This document shows positions 22,456 to 33,207 of a stretch of DNA of 64,000 nt, piece after piece; the stretch's first letter is position 1, and each line of letters begins with the position of its first letter. The stretch is from assembly GCA_003971905.1 (NCBI GenBank), contig RSEE01000002.1, positions 558,001 to 622,000 of the forward strand, given 5' to 3'. The stretch comes from Moniliella sp. 'wahieum' (lineage: Eukaryota > Basidiomycota > Moniliellomycetes > Moniliellales > Moniliellaceae). The notes beneath the pieces were generated by a model. That model did not search any database, was not told where the DNA came from, and worked only from the letters and a program-made list of their open reading frames with translations. Both the position numbers and the translations under genes were made by a program.

Positions 22456-24614
22456 ATGCCTCCTGCCCCGGTTGTCGTCTCAGCGCCCGGCAAGGTTCTT
22501 CTGGCCGGCGGCTACCTCGTCCTCGACCCTGCCTACCCCGGCGTGGTCGTCGCCACCCAGGCCCGCTTCCACACTGTTGTCCGCCCTGCGCCCGCCGATC
22601 AATCTGTCCCGCTCCGCGTCCGCTCGCCGCAGTTTGTCAATGCCAATGGGAGTACACCATTCGCCTCGTCGCCCCTACCGACGCGCAGCCCGCCAAGGTC
22701 GATCTTTTCCAGACCGACCATTCCTTCCACCAGGCAGGCCCCAACCCTTTCGTCGCACTGGCTTTGCTTACCGTCCACCGTCTGGCCCTGGACACCCTGG
22801 GTTCTCTACCTACCAAGCCCGCATCCAGTCCGCCGTCGAGCTCACAATTGTAGGCGACAATGACTTTTACAGTCACCGGGAACCTACTGATGAAGCTACT
22901 GGCTCGTCTGTGCCTGCACCTGCGCCGTCAGCTGCCGATCTGGCCCAGTTACCTCCTTTTGCCCCGCTGGGCGTACCCATCGCGGCTGTGCACAAAACGG
23001 GCTTGGGTTCGTCGGCAGCGATGACCACGTCGGTAGTGGGTGCGCTGCTGGTTCATCTTGGTCTGGTAGGTGACTCGGGCACGTTGACGACATGGGACCG
23101 GGCGTTAGTGCACAACACGGCGCAATTGGCGCATTGCTCGGCCCAAGGTAAGATTGGATCTGGGTTTGACGTGTCGTCAGCTACGTGGGGCAGTCAACTC
23201 TTCCGCCGCTTTAGCCCTTCTGTGTTGGCTCCAGTGTTGTTGGAGAAGAGCGAGGTGCAGCGGGAAGGAATGGCAGATCCTGAACACAGCGCCGAGGGGA
23301 ACAAGTGTCTCCCTGTGGCGCGTTGCGGGATGCCTTGTCGCCTAGCAACCCTGCTTGGATCCCGCCCTCACGAGCGGCGGATAGCGGTAACTCGACTGCC
23401 GTTGAAGGTCTGGCCGAGCTGGGTGTCACTTTACACCAGAGCGTCAGCGTCGCGTCTCCGTCCCCGACCCAGACCCCGACCCAGACCCAGACCCAAGACG
23501 AGTCCAAGACGGAGCAAGTGGCGCACCAACCTGCCTTGCTTCAACTCCCCCCCCGCCTCCGGCTCGTGTTGGCCGATGTAGATGCTGGGTCCAACACGCC
23601 GTCACTTGTATCGCGAGTGCTTGCGTGGCGTGCGGCGCAGCCGGAATGGGCAGATCAAATGTACAAGGTCCTGAATGCGAGCAACCAAGGTTTGGCCGAC
23701 ACGCTCTTGGCGTTGACGTTGGAAGCGCTGAAAGACCAAGGGCAGTACAACCGTGCTCTGGACTTGGTTGCCGCCCAGAAGAGTTCCGAGGTACGTTACG
23801 TTTCGACCTGACGATTCTCTGGCCTGGATTCGTGGGCGGGGCGGATACCTTATATGTGTCCCGCCGCGTCCTGGGCCAAGCCAAACGAAGGAACCAGGAA
23901 CCTGGAACCTGGAACGACCACAATCAACTGAAGTTGAGTACTGACCCTACTTGTGCTACCTTCTCATGGGACGCACTTCTTCGCTCTCTGTCCAACGCAG
24001 ACCACCCCTCGCACCACCTAAGCGGGACGATCGAGCTACTGATCAGTCTGCGCAACGCGCTACGGAGCGTGCGGGCCGGGATGCGCGAGCTGGGCAAGTT
24101 GACTCAAACGCCCATTGAGCCAGACGAGATGGGCAACCTGATCCGGCACACCGTCGAAGCAGCACCTGGCGTGGTGAGGGGCAGTCCCAGGTGCCGGGGG
24201 GTACGATGCATTGTACCTGCTGTACGTTGCGCCGTCGGGATCGTCCGATTCGAACGATGGGACCGATGGAATGGGAACGATGGGAACGATGCGACGGATG
24301 CGACGCGGGATGCGATCCATGCGTTCTGGGCGGGGTGGAAGCAAGCGGATGGGTTGAGTGTGGGGCCATTGTTGACTGACGCTGAGAGTGCCGAGGTGGA
24401 AGACACCGTATTGGCCGAAGCGGATGCCAAGGCGCAAACCAAAGCTCGCACGCCGCTTCATCCCGACTTGCCCAACGCAGCCTTATTCCTCCAATCGGCC
24501 TTGGCCGCAGGCGCGAGTGGCTCAGGGTCAGGTTGGCTCAAGTTGAGCAGGTGCCTGGGCTGGCGAATGTGCTGGCGTGAGCAATGTGCAATGAGCAATG
24601 AGCATGAGCAATAG
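22456..24614 (+). CDS. ERG8: Phosphomevalonate kinase
   Basis: The enzyme phosphorylates mevalonate 5-phosphate in the mevalonate (ergosterol) pathway and is a GHMP kinase. The N terminus VVVSAPGKVLLAGGYLVLDP is the family signature. The glycine-rich ATP loop is KTGLGSSAAMTTSVVGALL, followed by AHCSAQGKIGSGFDVSSA and FRRFSP. The C-terminal half has LADVDAGSNTPSLVSRVLAW, TQTPIEPDEMGNLI, a PGxGGYDALYLL motif and the terminal WAGWKQADGLSVGPLL. An intron lies at about 23791-24000; its donor is either GTACGT at 23791 or GTTACG four bases later, the latter keeping the frame. Frame changes at 22643, about 22805, about 23290 and 24185-24200 interrupt the gene, mostly at C or G runs. The stop is at 24612-24614, or at 24578-24580 if the last segment is read one frame over. 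Neighbouring genes are not sterol genes. Confidence 0.88.
23892..23915. repeat. GGAACCT heptamer array inside the kinase intron
   Basis: AACCAGGAACCTGGAACCTGGAAC repeats with a period of seven; CCAGGAACCTGG-like dyads are embedded. It lies within the intron of the phosphomevalonate kinase gene, showing that heptamer arrays are tolerated in introns. Confidence 0.6.
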
Positions 24615-26069
24615 CTACAGCGCTCAAGGATAACTAGCACATAGTCATTGACACAGGCTAGTGCGCCAGAGAGCCTGCTGCACTCAAGGATGAATCATCG
24701 ATGACAGTCGCATTCTCCTCGATGCGGACTATTTCAGGGTGTGGGCAGGCGCTGGGGGGTATTAGCCTCCTCACAGGCTAATTGGGTAGAGGCGAGCCAG
24801 GTGGCCTATTACATTGGGCCTATTACATTCAATGTCGTGAGGTGCCTGCAGTGCCTGTGGATTCATGAAAAAGGGTGTACAAAATCCCTGGCGGAGAACT
24901 GTTCGGCCTGCTACACTGGTTTTTTATCATTGGACGGGGGGGGTGGATGGGAACGGGACTAGTAGTAGTACGGTCACGGTGTGGTTCAACTCGGATCCCC
25001 GTTCAGGCGTCTGCCTGCGTTGGAGCCAGGCTACATAGGCCTACTAGGCTTACTGGGCAGCAGTTCCGTGTGGTTGGTCGTTTGTATCCGCCTTAGGGGG
25101 GGATGAGGAGATGTTGTGGGTAGTATAGTGGAGGAGCCTGCGTAGACTTGGAATGAGACTGATGAGACTCTCTTGTGGGATCGGGGAAGAAAATTACCAG
25201 TGGGCGCGCAACTGGAACTGTGAGAATTCTCTAAATACGCATGAGTACCCAAGCGAGAAGTGGGAGAGTGACTAGTATAGAAGACGGGATGCTGGAAGGT
25301 AGTGAGGCCTGAGGAGAGAAGAGAGCAACTACTAAGGAGACAGAAGTGGCCTGAATCCCGATTGATTGAGGGGAAAAATAACTCGAACCGTGGAAAGGGT
25401 GGAAGGGAACACAGCGGTCTCTACTATAACACCCATACTGGCACTGTCTCCAGACCTGCACCAGATACTCTGGAAGATTAATCGGAAAGAATGCCCTGAC
25501 GGGACTGCCGAATCCAAGTTGCGATATCCCGAATTAACGGTGGAAGTTTCTGCCCATCCGTCGAGAACTGAAGGAAGCCGGCGCACTACCGACCCCTTTT
25601 TGATAGTGTACACGTCATCAATATCTATCGTGGCCTTGATGTCGCTGATGTCAGAAACCTTATTTATTCTGACATCCAGGATGTCAGCGCCATCTCTGCT
25701 CTCCCTAGCTATCCTCGTGTCAAGGACGCGAGTGAGGTCAAATCTGTTGTCGGTGATCACAACGACATCAGTGCCATCAGTCTTCAAGCTTCAACGTTCA
25801 AAAGCAAAGGCAATGGTCCCTGGATCTGCTTATGCAACGTCGATGGTGGCGGTCAGAGGGGCAGGCACCCTCGCATCGTATCTTTGTGCGGGGCGATGGT
25901 CCCGTGTTCCACCGCTGTTCCGCCCTTGGGTGTGTTTGCCGCGTATTCGCTGCTTCGCCACAGTTGACCAGCGATAGGCCAGGCATTCATCAATCACACC
26001 ACTACTTTTCTTTGCATCTCGTCCAACTAAGCGATCTGTGGGCAACCGCTATGCGCCTCATAGGAAACC

Positions 26070-26247
26070 ACCGGGCCCACGGCCCGGTCTGCTGAGGCTT
26101 CACCCCAGCCTGTTGGGCTGGGTTACCGTTGCCACCGTAGCCGCCGTTCCACTGCTCCCCGGTCCACCATTCCACGCTGGAACCCTTCCACGCTGGAGAG
26201 ACAAAATAATATCACCAACGAGGAGACCACCGGGCCTACGGCCCGGT
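26070..26247. repeat. Diverged tandem duplication with conserved hairpin
   Basis: ACCGGGCC-CAC-GGCCCGGT (26070-26088) and ACCGGGCC-TAC-GGCCCGGT (26229-26247) are perfect 8-bp stems with three-base loops, 159 bp apart. Flanking sequence (CCCAG, GTYACCGTT) is also similar between the copies but diverged, while the stem is identical. Between them lies a further hairpin, CCCAGCC-TGTTG-GGCTGGG, at 26104-26122. Confidence 0.7.
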
Positions 26248-26455
26248 CAGCTCTTCGCCCCAGCTCGGTGCTTGGCCGCCACCTTAGTCACCGTTCCCCC
26301 TAGAGATACGCGCTGGCTGGGTGGACTGGAACGTGGCACACGTTAGCTGATGTAAAAGTGTACAGGGGTGTTTCCCATTTCCCATTTTTTCACCCGGCCT
26401 CATGTAGTACGAAGTGTACTAGAGTACTGGTGGAGCTAGTGCCTAGCGGCTAGTG

Positions 26456-26492
26456 AAGCTTGAAGCTTGAAGAGCTAGTGAAGCGAAGCTTG
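26456..26492. repeat. AAGCTT+G heptamer repeats
   Basis: AAGCTTG occurs twice in tandem at 26456-26469 and once more at 26486-26492, interleaved with AGCTAGTGAAG. Same unit as the arrays at 35614, 52739 and 53513. Confidence 0.75.
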
Positions 26493-27056
26493 AAGAGATT
26501 ATCGATTGGCATGGGATCTGAGAATCGCAGTAGGCGATCAGTCGACGGCGCCGCAGGCAGCAGGGCTGTACTGGTGCTCCCATGCGGCCCCGTGCGCCGC
26601 CAGCACAGGGGCTGTGTAGTGTAAGGTGCATCCCAAAGCATCTAAATACGATGGGCGTGAGAAAAATGGTCTCGTCGGCCTGAGCAAACGAGCAACTCAT
26701 GTAACGCCGCAGCGTACCGGAAGGCGGTACATGAGAGCACCGCGACGCCTTTAAAGCTCTGTCAATGATAGGGATGCAGTATAGAGAATACTAGTAACTC
26801 CACTCCTCTGAGTGGTATGGTTCGGTGTAATCGTCATCTAATGTCCTTTTGACCCAAGTTGCAGCACGGTGTTGAGCAACCGGATACCTCCTTTGTTTTG
26901 GCCAACGTCTCCAATCGCCAAGTGGCGCCCCAGTATAGGGTAAAGGCGTAGTGTAAAAGCGCGGAACCTTCCTGGTCATTCCTTCCAATACTCGTTTTCC
27001 TGGAAGGCACAGGAGTATTCTCTATAGTCTCTGTATTTTCTTGACTCTTGTTACGA

Positions 27057-27279
27057 GGCGCTCCGGTGTCTCCCGACGCAGAGCCCCGTATGTCATAGGC
27101 ATCTCTTACTAGCACGTCAGTCTCTACATAGGCTAGCAAGAGAGAGTTATCTATCGACTATCCATGCAGCTGGCATCCTTCGCAGCCCGCTCAATATGGG
27201 CGCATGGGTACTGTTATGCATTATGGGGCGCTCCGGTCATCGATCATCTCTCTCCGGACACCGAGCCCCACATGTCGTA
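27057..27279. repeat. Diverged direct repeat, about 170-bp period
   Basis: G-GCGCTCCGGT followed by GAGCCCC..ATGTC.TA occurs at 27057-27097 and again at 27227-27279. Identity is confined to these blocks. The period is close to that of the hairpin pair at 26.1-26.2 kb. Confidence 0.5.
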
Positions 27280-27537
27280 TAGAACCCTCATCGACGCACA
27301 CGCCATTCCCACGACTGTGAGTAAGAGCCAGCACGGACGACTTGCCACGGATGTTTTCCGCGGAGTGCCAGGAGAGGACCGGACTTAACGGTACGAAGCT
27401 TCGTATCCGCGGGGCATCCGGTCTTGATAGAACTCCACATCGACTGCGGCACACCGGCTCGCAGTCTGGACAGAACATGCCGCCCTTTGCCGTTTACTAC
27501 TGTAGATTCCCCTTCCTTCTGTTGACGCCTGTTGTGA

Positions 27538-27776
27538 TGTTACGATATATAAGCAGTCCGGTCTGAGGCTTGCTGGCGGTGATCCTCACCGCCCAACCCC
27601 GTCAACCCCCGTCTCTATACTCCCGACTTCCCTCTTCACTCTTCACCCTTATACGCTTACGAATTTACGCCTTACGTCGAGCACTCTGCAAGTCGCGGTT
27701 ACTATCAGTAGCGCTTGCTCTTCTTTAGGACTCTATCTGTCCCCGCCAACTATAGCGTACCAACAAGTGTGGTAAC
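27538..27776 (+). mobile_element. Possible solo LTR
   Basis: The segment starts near TGTTACGATATATAAGC, which has a TATA-like core as in a U3 region, and ends near CCAACA. It is followed by TGGTAACGCCGCG, where a retrotransposon primer-binding site beginning TGG would lie. No coding region for gag or pol is found nearby. The call rests on layout only and no target-site duplication was established. Confidence 0.2.
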
Positions 27777-28974
27777 GCCGCGAGGAACGGAGTAATTCCC
27801 GAGATCCTGGACCCTGCAATTGGTCTTACGACTTGCGAACACGGCTCCTACCTCGGAGGGTCTGAGCTGCGGCCTTTGCACGCAGGCAGCCACCCAAACT
27901 AGAGGGTCTCTCCCTTGCCTCTACACCCGCTCGGTTCAACCAGGATCTGAAGCAGGACCTAACGTACGTAACTCTAATGCCATGTCCAAGGGCTTTCACC
28001 CCTAAATGCCTGGGTCGAGCTCCGTCTCGGGGCTCGCCCCATGTGCATGACATTTGTAGGGTAAAAATCTTCCTCGTAATAGTGTGGGAGTTTTTGTAGG
28101 TGCGCGAATACCCTGCACTTAAGGGATCCCGCACTAGGACAGTCGGGGTGACACCGTAGGAGGAAAGCTTCCTGGTCACAGCCCCCTGCGAACCCTCTGC
28201 CGTACGGGTGTGGGGCGCAGCTGGAAACGCTCCTGTATTCGCTCTTCCTCGACTCGGTTCTCGCTTGCAGCCGTCGGCTGGGCCATTACACACAGGATTC
28301 ATCGATTCATCCTCCGCTCGCAGGTCACTAGGGTCACTGTCGCACTCTGGTCCGCATATATCCTCCCAACCCTGATTGCAGCCCGCGCGGCACAGTTCCA
28401 TACTACATAACCGCGCGCAGACATGAAGGCCATGTGCTCACTGCTCATTTCTGTGCCACTGGTTGTTCAGTGTTCAACCTTCAGTCCTCTTCGCCACCAC
28501 CTCTCCTCCCTCCTCCCCCCTTCTTCCCCTTCTTCTCGCTCACCTCGTTACTTGATTATTACTCGTTGATCGTCTGTGGTTTTGAGAATAAGTATCTCCA
28601 GGTCAGAACCTTCAAGCTTCACGCGTCGCGACACGGTATTCACTTTGAGGAAGGGTTCAAATCCACGTTGGTCGGAACCGATGCAACTGGGGAGTTATAT
28701 AGTCGATCAGGCTAACCCGTAGGTGGGGAGGCGTGAATTAATCGATAATAGTACTAGGTGAAGAGGGAACGACCGTACGTATGCTTGGGGTTTTCGCGCT
28801 CCTGCGGCTAGGCGTTGCATTCCCTTGGCGCAGCTGGGATGCGTTGCTGTCATTCGCCTCTATGCGCGAGCTCACACAAGAGCATGATATGAGCGGGACA
28901 GCGAAGAAAGGAGCACTTGATAACCTGCGAGTCGGAACGGTGTTGGGACAACGACCTCTGATAGTATAAATGCA

Positions 28975-28980
28975 AGCTCA
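28975..28980 (+). promoter_or_regulatory. TATA box of the first OPT gene
   Basis: TATAAA lies 116 bp upstream of the ATG at 29096. Start of transcription about 30 bp downstream would give a leader containing the CAC/AAC microsatellite. Confidence 0.45.
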
Positions 28981-28998
28981 ACTCACAATCACTGTGAT

Positions 28999-29043
28999 TC
29001 ACCACCACCACCACCAACACCAACAACAACAACAACAACAAGA
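28999..29043 (+). repeat. CAC/AAC trinucleotide microsatellite in the leader
   Basis: A run of CAC units passes into a run of AAC units between the TATA box and the ATG of the OPT gene. Such CAA-rich leaders are unstructured and common in well-translated fungal mRNAs; length variation here could alter expression. Confidence 0.7.
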
Positions 29044-29095
29044 ACACCGAGAGCACTAACACCAACACAACAAGCAAAACAAAAGGCTAGACATC

Positions 29096-31834
29096 ATGTC
29101 GACTCCTCGTTCGAACGGGCTCAACGAAGCAGATGGGGAACGGACCGACCCACTGTCCAAAGACTCAGGCCTTCCGTCCACGCCGGATGCCATCGACTCT
29201 CTTCAGCCCTCACAAGTGATAGCATAGCCTCAACAAATCACGCGACGTACAAGAACACTACCCCGTTTTCGTTCAAAAACACAGTCGAGCACGACAACGA
29301 GAATGGGATGGAAACAGAGTCACTCTTGGAAAACACGCTCTATCACAACGACCGACTGCTGAATCCACATGATGAACCCTCTGCGACACGACCCGCGACA
29401 AACGAAACCGAGGATCGGGCCAGTGGGGTGAAGGCGCCAACAATGGATATGAAAACGACACAGACGAAGAGAAGGTTCTGGACTTGGCTGATGCGCGGGT
29501 GCGCGCAATTGTGCCTAACGAAGACGACCCAGATATGCCATGCAACACGATCCGCACCTGGCTGCTTTCCATGATCCTGGCCCTCGGCCTCACCACCGCC
29601 CTCATGGCTATGGAGATCCGAGGAGACTCGACCGAACCACAGACCTTTGTGTCTACAAGTGCGGTGTTGGTACAGCCATTCACCTACTGTTTGGGTTTCG
29701 CGCTATCGAAAATACCGTACCCATCGCATTGGCCCCTGGCTTGGTTCCTCAACCCGGGCCCATTTAACCTCAAGGAACATGCGTGCGTTCCAACTTCCGG
29801 GAAGTTGCGGTTGCTGTGAAAGAGATATCTGGCTGACACGTGTGATTCTTTCGCGCAAGATCTGCACCATCGTCGCTGCGATTGCCATGGGCCCCAACCT
29901 AACCTTGCAATCCTTGGCCGGAATGTCTCAATTGACGAATGGTCAATGGACGACGGATGGCACACAAAAAGAGACCAGATTCCCACCCGGCTTCCTCTTT
30001 CTCATTTACCTCTCGACCCCATTCTTGGATTTGCCTTGGCCGGTCTTGCCACGTCTTCTCATTTGGCCTGGTGAGTTGATTTATCCTCAGCAGCTTCAGA
30101 CCAGTGCAATGTTGACGGCCTTACACGGGGTTCGGCGTGGCAACTGGAACCGTCGTCTCGTCTTCTGGATTGTGGCGACGGTCATGTTCTTCTGGCACTG
30201 GATCCCGCTATTTTTCTATCAACCTATGGCAAGGTTCGAGTGGCCGACGTGGATGGCTCCGTCCAACTTTGTGGTCAATCTATTGTTTGATTCAAAGGGT
30301 GGCATGGGCTGGTCTTTTGGTCCCTGGACTGGACTACAGTGATCACAGCGTTGAATTCACCCTTGATCGTACCGTGGGGCGCGCTGGTCAACGTATTTTG
30401 TGGCTTCGCTGTTGCCATGTGGGTCATTGCCCTCCCGATCTTTTCACTAACAAGAACCTAGCGGCCTGCATTCCCTACGCGGTTATGAACGTGATTTGGT
30501 ACCCACGGCTGCATGCCACCGACATGCATATCAACCCCTTGCCCCAAGACATGAATCTAGATCTCTCCCAATTTGATTCGCCCGACCCACCCCAGGGCTA
30601 CTTTTCTGCCACACGTCATGTCCTGGGCGTTTTCCTATGCTGCCTGCACCGCCTTGCTCGTGCACACCGCTTTTCCTGGCGGCGACCTACGCCGCTGGTG
30701 GAAAGTGTCCAAGGTAGCTGATTCTCCTGATCCCCACGCCCGCCAACTCGCCCGCTACCCGGCTGTTCCCACCTGGTGGTACCTGTGTTTATTTCTGGTT
30801 GCCTTTCTTTGCCATCCCCATGGTGCACGTGTACCACACCTCGGTACCGGTTTGGGCGATTGTGCTTGCCCTCGCGCTGGCTGCAATCTTCATTGTTCCA
30901 GTGGGCATTGCATTGGTCGGACGTCGGTGGAGCTGAAGTGTGGAGCCCTTGGCGACGTTGATTGCTAGTGCTTCTCTGCCTGGGCACACGACCATCCCCG
31001 CTCTTTCAGATATGCTGCGGGGGAAGCATCACACAAGCGATGCTCTACTGTGGCTGCTCCAAACTGGCAGTCTACTTAAGATCCCACCACGAACCACCTT
31101 CTTTGTAATCGTGGGAACCCAATTGGCCTGCTCAGTGTTGCAAAGTGGAATCTGGGTGGGGTGGAGTGATGCGCTGCAAATCAGCATCATTACCAAAGCG
31201 CGGGTTGTAGGTTTGTACGATCCCATATATTGGACTGGCGTCGGGCTTCACAAGAACGGCTTCCTGCATCAATACCAGTGGACTTTGTACTTTTTCCTTA
31301 TTGGCGCAGTCGCGCCACTGCTCTTGTACCTTGTCGGACGCATGTCCCCTCGCTTGAATCACTTTGCTCACCTCCGCTCGCTCCATTGGCCGCTCTTCTT
31401 TGGTGGTGTATCGCAAGTCTCACTTTATTCACGATTTGCTGGACCGCTGGTTTTTGGGGGGCTGTCACTCACCTACTGTTCTCCCGTCGTCGGCAGTGAA
31501 TTATGGATTGCAGTACGTCCACTACTCTATCTTTCCTTTGTATTGTTCACGGGATGAATGTGGCTAACTCTCTTCTCTAACAAAATCTCTGGATCGGCTA
31601 TCGCCAGGATGAATTACGTTCTCTCTGCCGCCGCTTCTGTGGGAAGTTCGCTTGTTCAACCATCATCGCGGCCATGGAGTATAGTACGGATGACACTGAC
31701 ACCCGCTTTTCCCGCTTCGTCAACCACCTGAACAACCTTGGGCCCCAGAACGACTACGGCGATACCCTGGAAAAACTCTGGTCTGGAACGACACGCTTTT
31801 TCCCAACAGGAACGCGCCTCCCAACGCGGTCTAG
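29096..31834 (+). CDS. OPT-family oligopeptide transporter, first copy
   Basis: This is a proton-coupled plasma-membrane transporter of tetra- and pentapeptides or related small substrates, with about 12-14 membrane helices. Family landmarks occur in order: VRAIVPNEDDPDMPCNTIRT, FLNPGPFNLKEH, LLIWPGELIYP, PTWMAPSNFVVNLLF, LNSPLIVPWGALVNV, DPHARQLARYPAVPTWWYLC, VWAIVLALALAAIFIVPVGI, LKIPPRTTFF, WTLYFFLIGAVAPLL, LHWPLFFGG and MNYVLSAAASVGSSL. Introns are at 29787-29859 (GTTCCA...CAAG) and 31513-31607 (GTACGT, CTAAC, CAG). The ATG at 29096 opens a hydrophilic acidic N terminus. About ten single-base frame changes occur, for example at C3 30322-30324 and T4 30441-30444, each leaving the motifs colinear. 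The stop is at 31832-31834. It is clearly diverged from the second copy at 48.5-51.1 kb. Confidence 0.88.
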
Positions 31835-32405
31835 TTGACCCCTTGCCAATCCAGCCGGAGACCGTCGGCAGATGTCAGCGTCAACGACGGAATCCCTTTT
31901 CCCTGCCTTTCCTTTTCCATATGCTCATCCATTGCAATCGCGATATGGCATCTGTCGGGATCAGACTCACTTGATCACGTTCTTTGTCACCAAGTTGTCT
32001 GGCCCCCTTGATTTATTCTAGGCCCTGTTTTCCCCCTTTGGATTGTGCGCCCTTTGCCCTCCACGGCTGCGGGGTTGGTATGGGATAAAGTATGATCGAT
32101 AAACCCAGGTTTCCGGAAGAAGTTCACATCCCTCTCGTTACATAGGAAAAAGCCGTGCCAGAAAGTTCCCGGAACAACTGGCTTAAAAGCACGGCCATAA
32201 ACTTAATTGCGCTTGGCCATTATCCATATCTCGCTATAATAGAAGTACTTAGCTTAACCTCGTGTTTGCGCCAGGGGTATAAATCCGAGAAATTTGCACC
32301 TGTTTAATCCTATGTTCGATCAAATGCATTTTTGGATGGGTTAGGGTGTCCATTCTGGCCTGCGGTCACATCAACTTTCGTTGTCGTGGCCTTAAACGTT
32401 GCGCT
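31835..32405. other. Intergenic between convergent genes
   Basis: This is the shared 3' flank of the OPT gene and the small minus-strand gene. I see no coding sequence. Confidence 0.55.
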
Positions 32406-32788
32406 TCAAACTTGATGCCCCTTCCGCACCCAGGGCCACACATCCACCATCTCTCCTGTGGCCACCTTCTCCTCCAAAGCAATGGGTTAGGTTAGGGGGT
32501 GCAAGGTCTGATGACCAGTGTAAGCATAAAAACGTACCGCCAAATCGAAAATGCGACGCCGCACATGCTCGACCAAGTCGGCTTCAGGAACACCGTCAAC
32601 AGAACTTGGATAAACTTTTTGACACACGACCGCTATGGGCCAGAAGTTGTCCCGGGTCAAAAGTGAACTCTTCCAGACCTTGAGGGGAACAAGCCGCTTG
32701 CGGACGGAAAACCAAGCTTAAATCCTTATTGTTGCCGATCCTGCTCTCGGGATGCAGACAAACCCATACTGCGAACCATTTGTACCAT
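32406..32788 (-). CDS. Small conserved-looking protein, 87 residues, three exons
   Basis: A start at 32788 gives a 19-nt first exon (MVQMVR), an intron of 53 bp at 32717-32769 (GTATGG...TTTAAG), exon 2 at 32538-32716, an intron of 66 bp at 32472-32537 (GTACGT, CTAACCTAAC, GGAG) and exon 3 at 32406-32471. Both junctions keep one frame without any indel. The protein is basic at its start (TWFSVRKRLVPLKVWKSS) and then has DNFWPIAVVCQKVYPSS, DLVEHVRRRIFDLAEKV and ends EMVDVWPWVRKGHQV. The basic, Arg/Lys-rich start followed by a compact Trp-containing domain suggests a mitochondrial protein, perhaps ribosomal, but I do not recognise the family. It is one of the few genes here with no frame error, and splice signals support it strongly. 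Confidence 0.6.
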
Positions 32789-33156
32789 TTCTGTCAGTGG
32801 TGATAGCGAGTGACGACGGAGAAAGACTGACGGTAAATATTATAGCCGTGTGAAGTCGGGATAATACCAGCAGATTTGGCTGATGCAGAACAAGGGAAAC
32901 AGACAGAGAAGCGAGAAAACGTTGGCTCTAGTGCGTCTGAAGAGTAGCCAGCGAAAAACGGACGTGGGCCAAATGTGCAATAAAGTAGATGCACTGTATA
33001 TCAAGGAGAAGATCGATGTGCTCTCTGGACTACACTCGCTTCGTTGCACCAATTATATAAGAGCGTGCATGGGCGACGACTAAGCCCCTTGTCCGGTGCT
33101 ATTACCCCGAGTTGGATTCGCTTGTGTTGGAGCACGTTGTCATCGCTGCTGAACTA

Positions 33157-33207
33157 GTGGCATTAGTAGTAATAGAAGTAGTAATAGTAGTATAGTAGTA
33201 ATGATAG
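33157..33207. repeat. TAG/TAA trinucleotide microsatellite
   Basis: A degenerate run of TAG, TAA and GAA triplets. No gene spans it. Confidence 0.7.

Larger units (their letters stand above)
24615..29095. other. Gene-free region with repeats and possible mobile-element relics
   Basis: No known protein domain is seen on either strand over about 4.5 kb. Open frames of 151 codons (25332-25787, minus) and 191 codons (27826-28401, minus) are present but match nothing I recognise. The stretch holds two copies of one hairpin (26070 and 26229), a diverged tandem duplication (27057/27227), an LTR-like segment (about 27538-27776), heptamer repeats and, at the right end, the promoter of the OPT gene. 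It may be a graveyard of transposable elements. Confidence 0.45.

Noticed and set aside
27826-28401. Minus-strand 191-codon open frame as a gene
   Set aside because: Composition is irregular, with many Cys, Arg and Gly, no recognised motif, no splice support and position next to an LTR-like segment.
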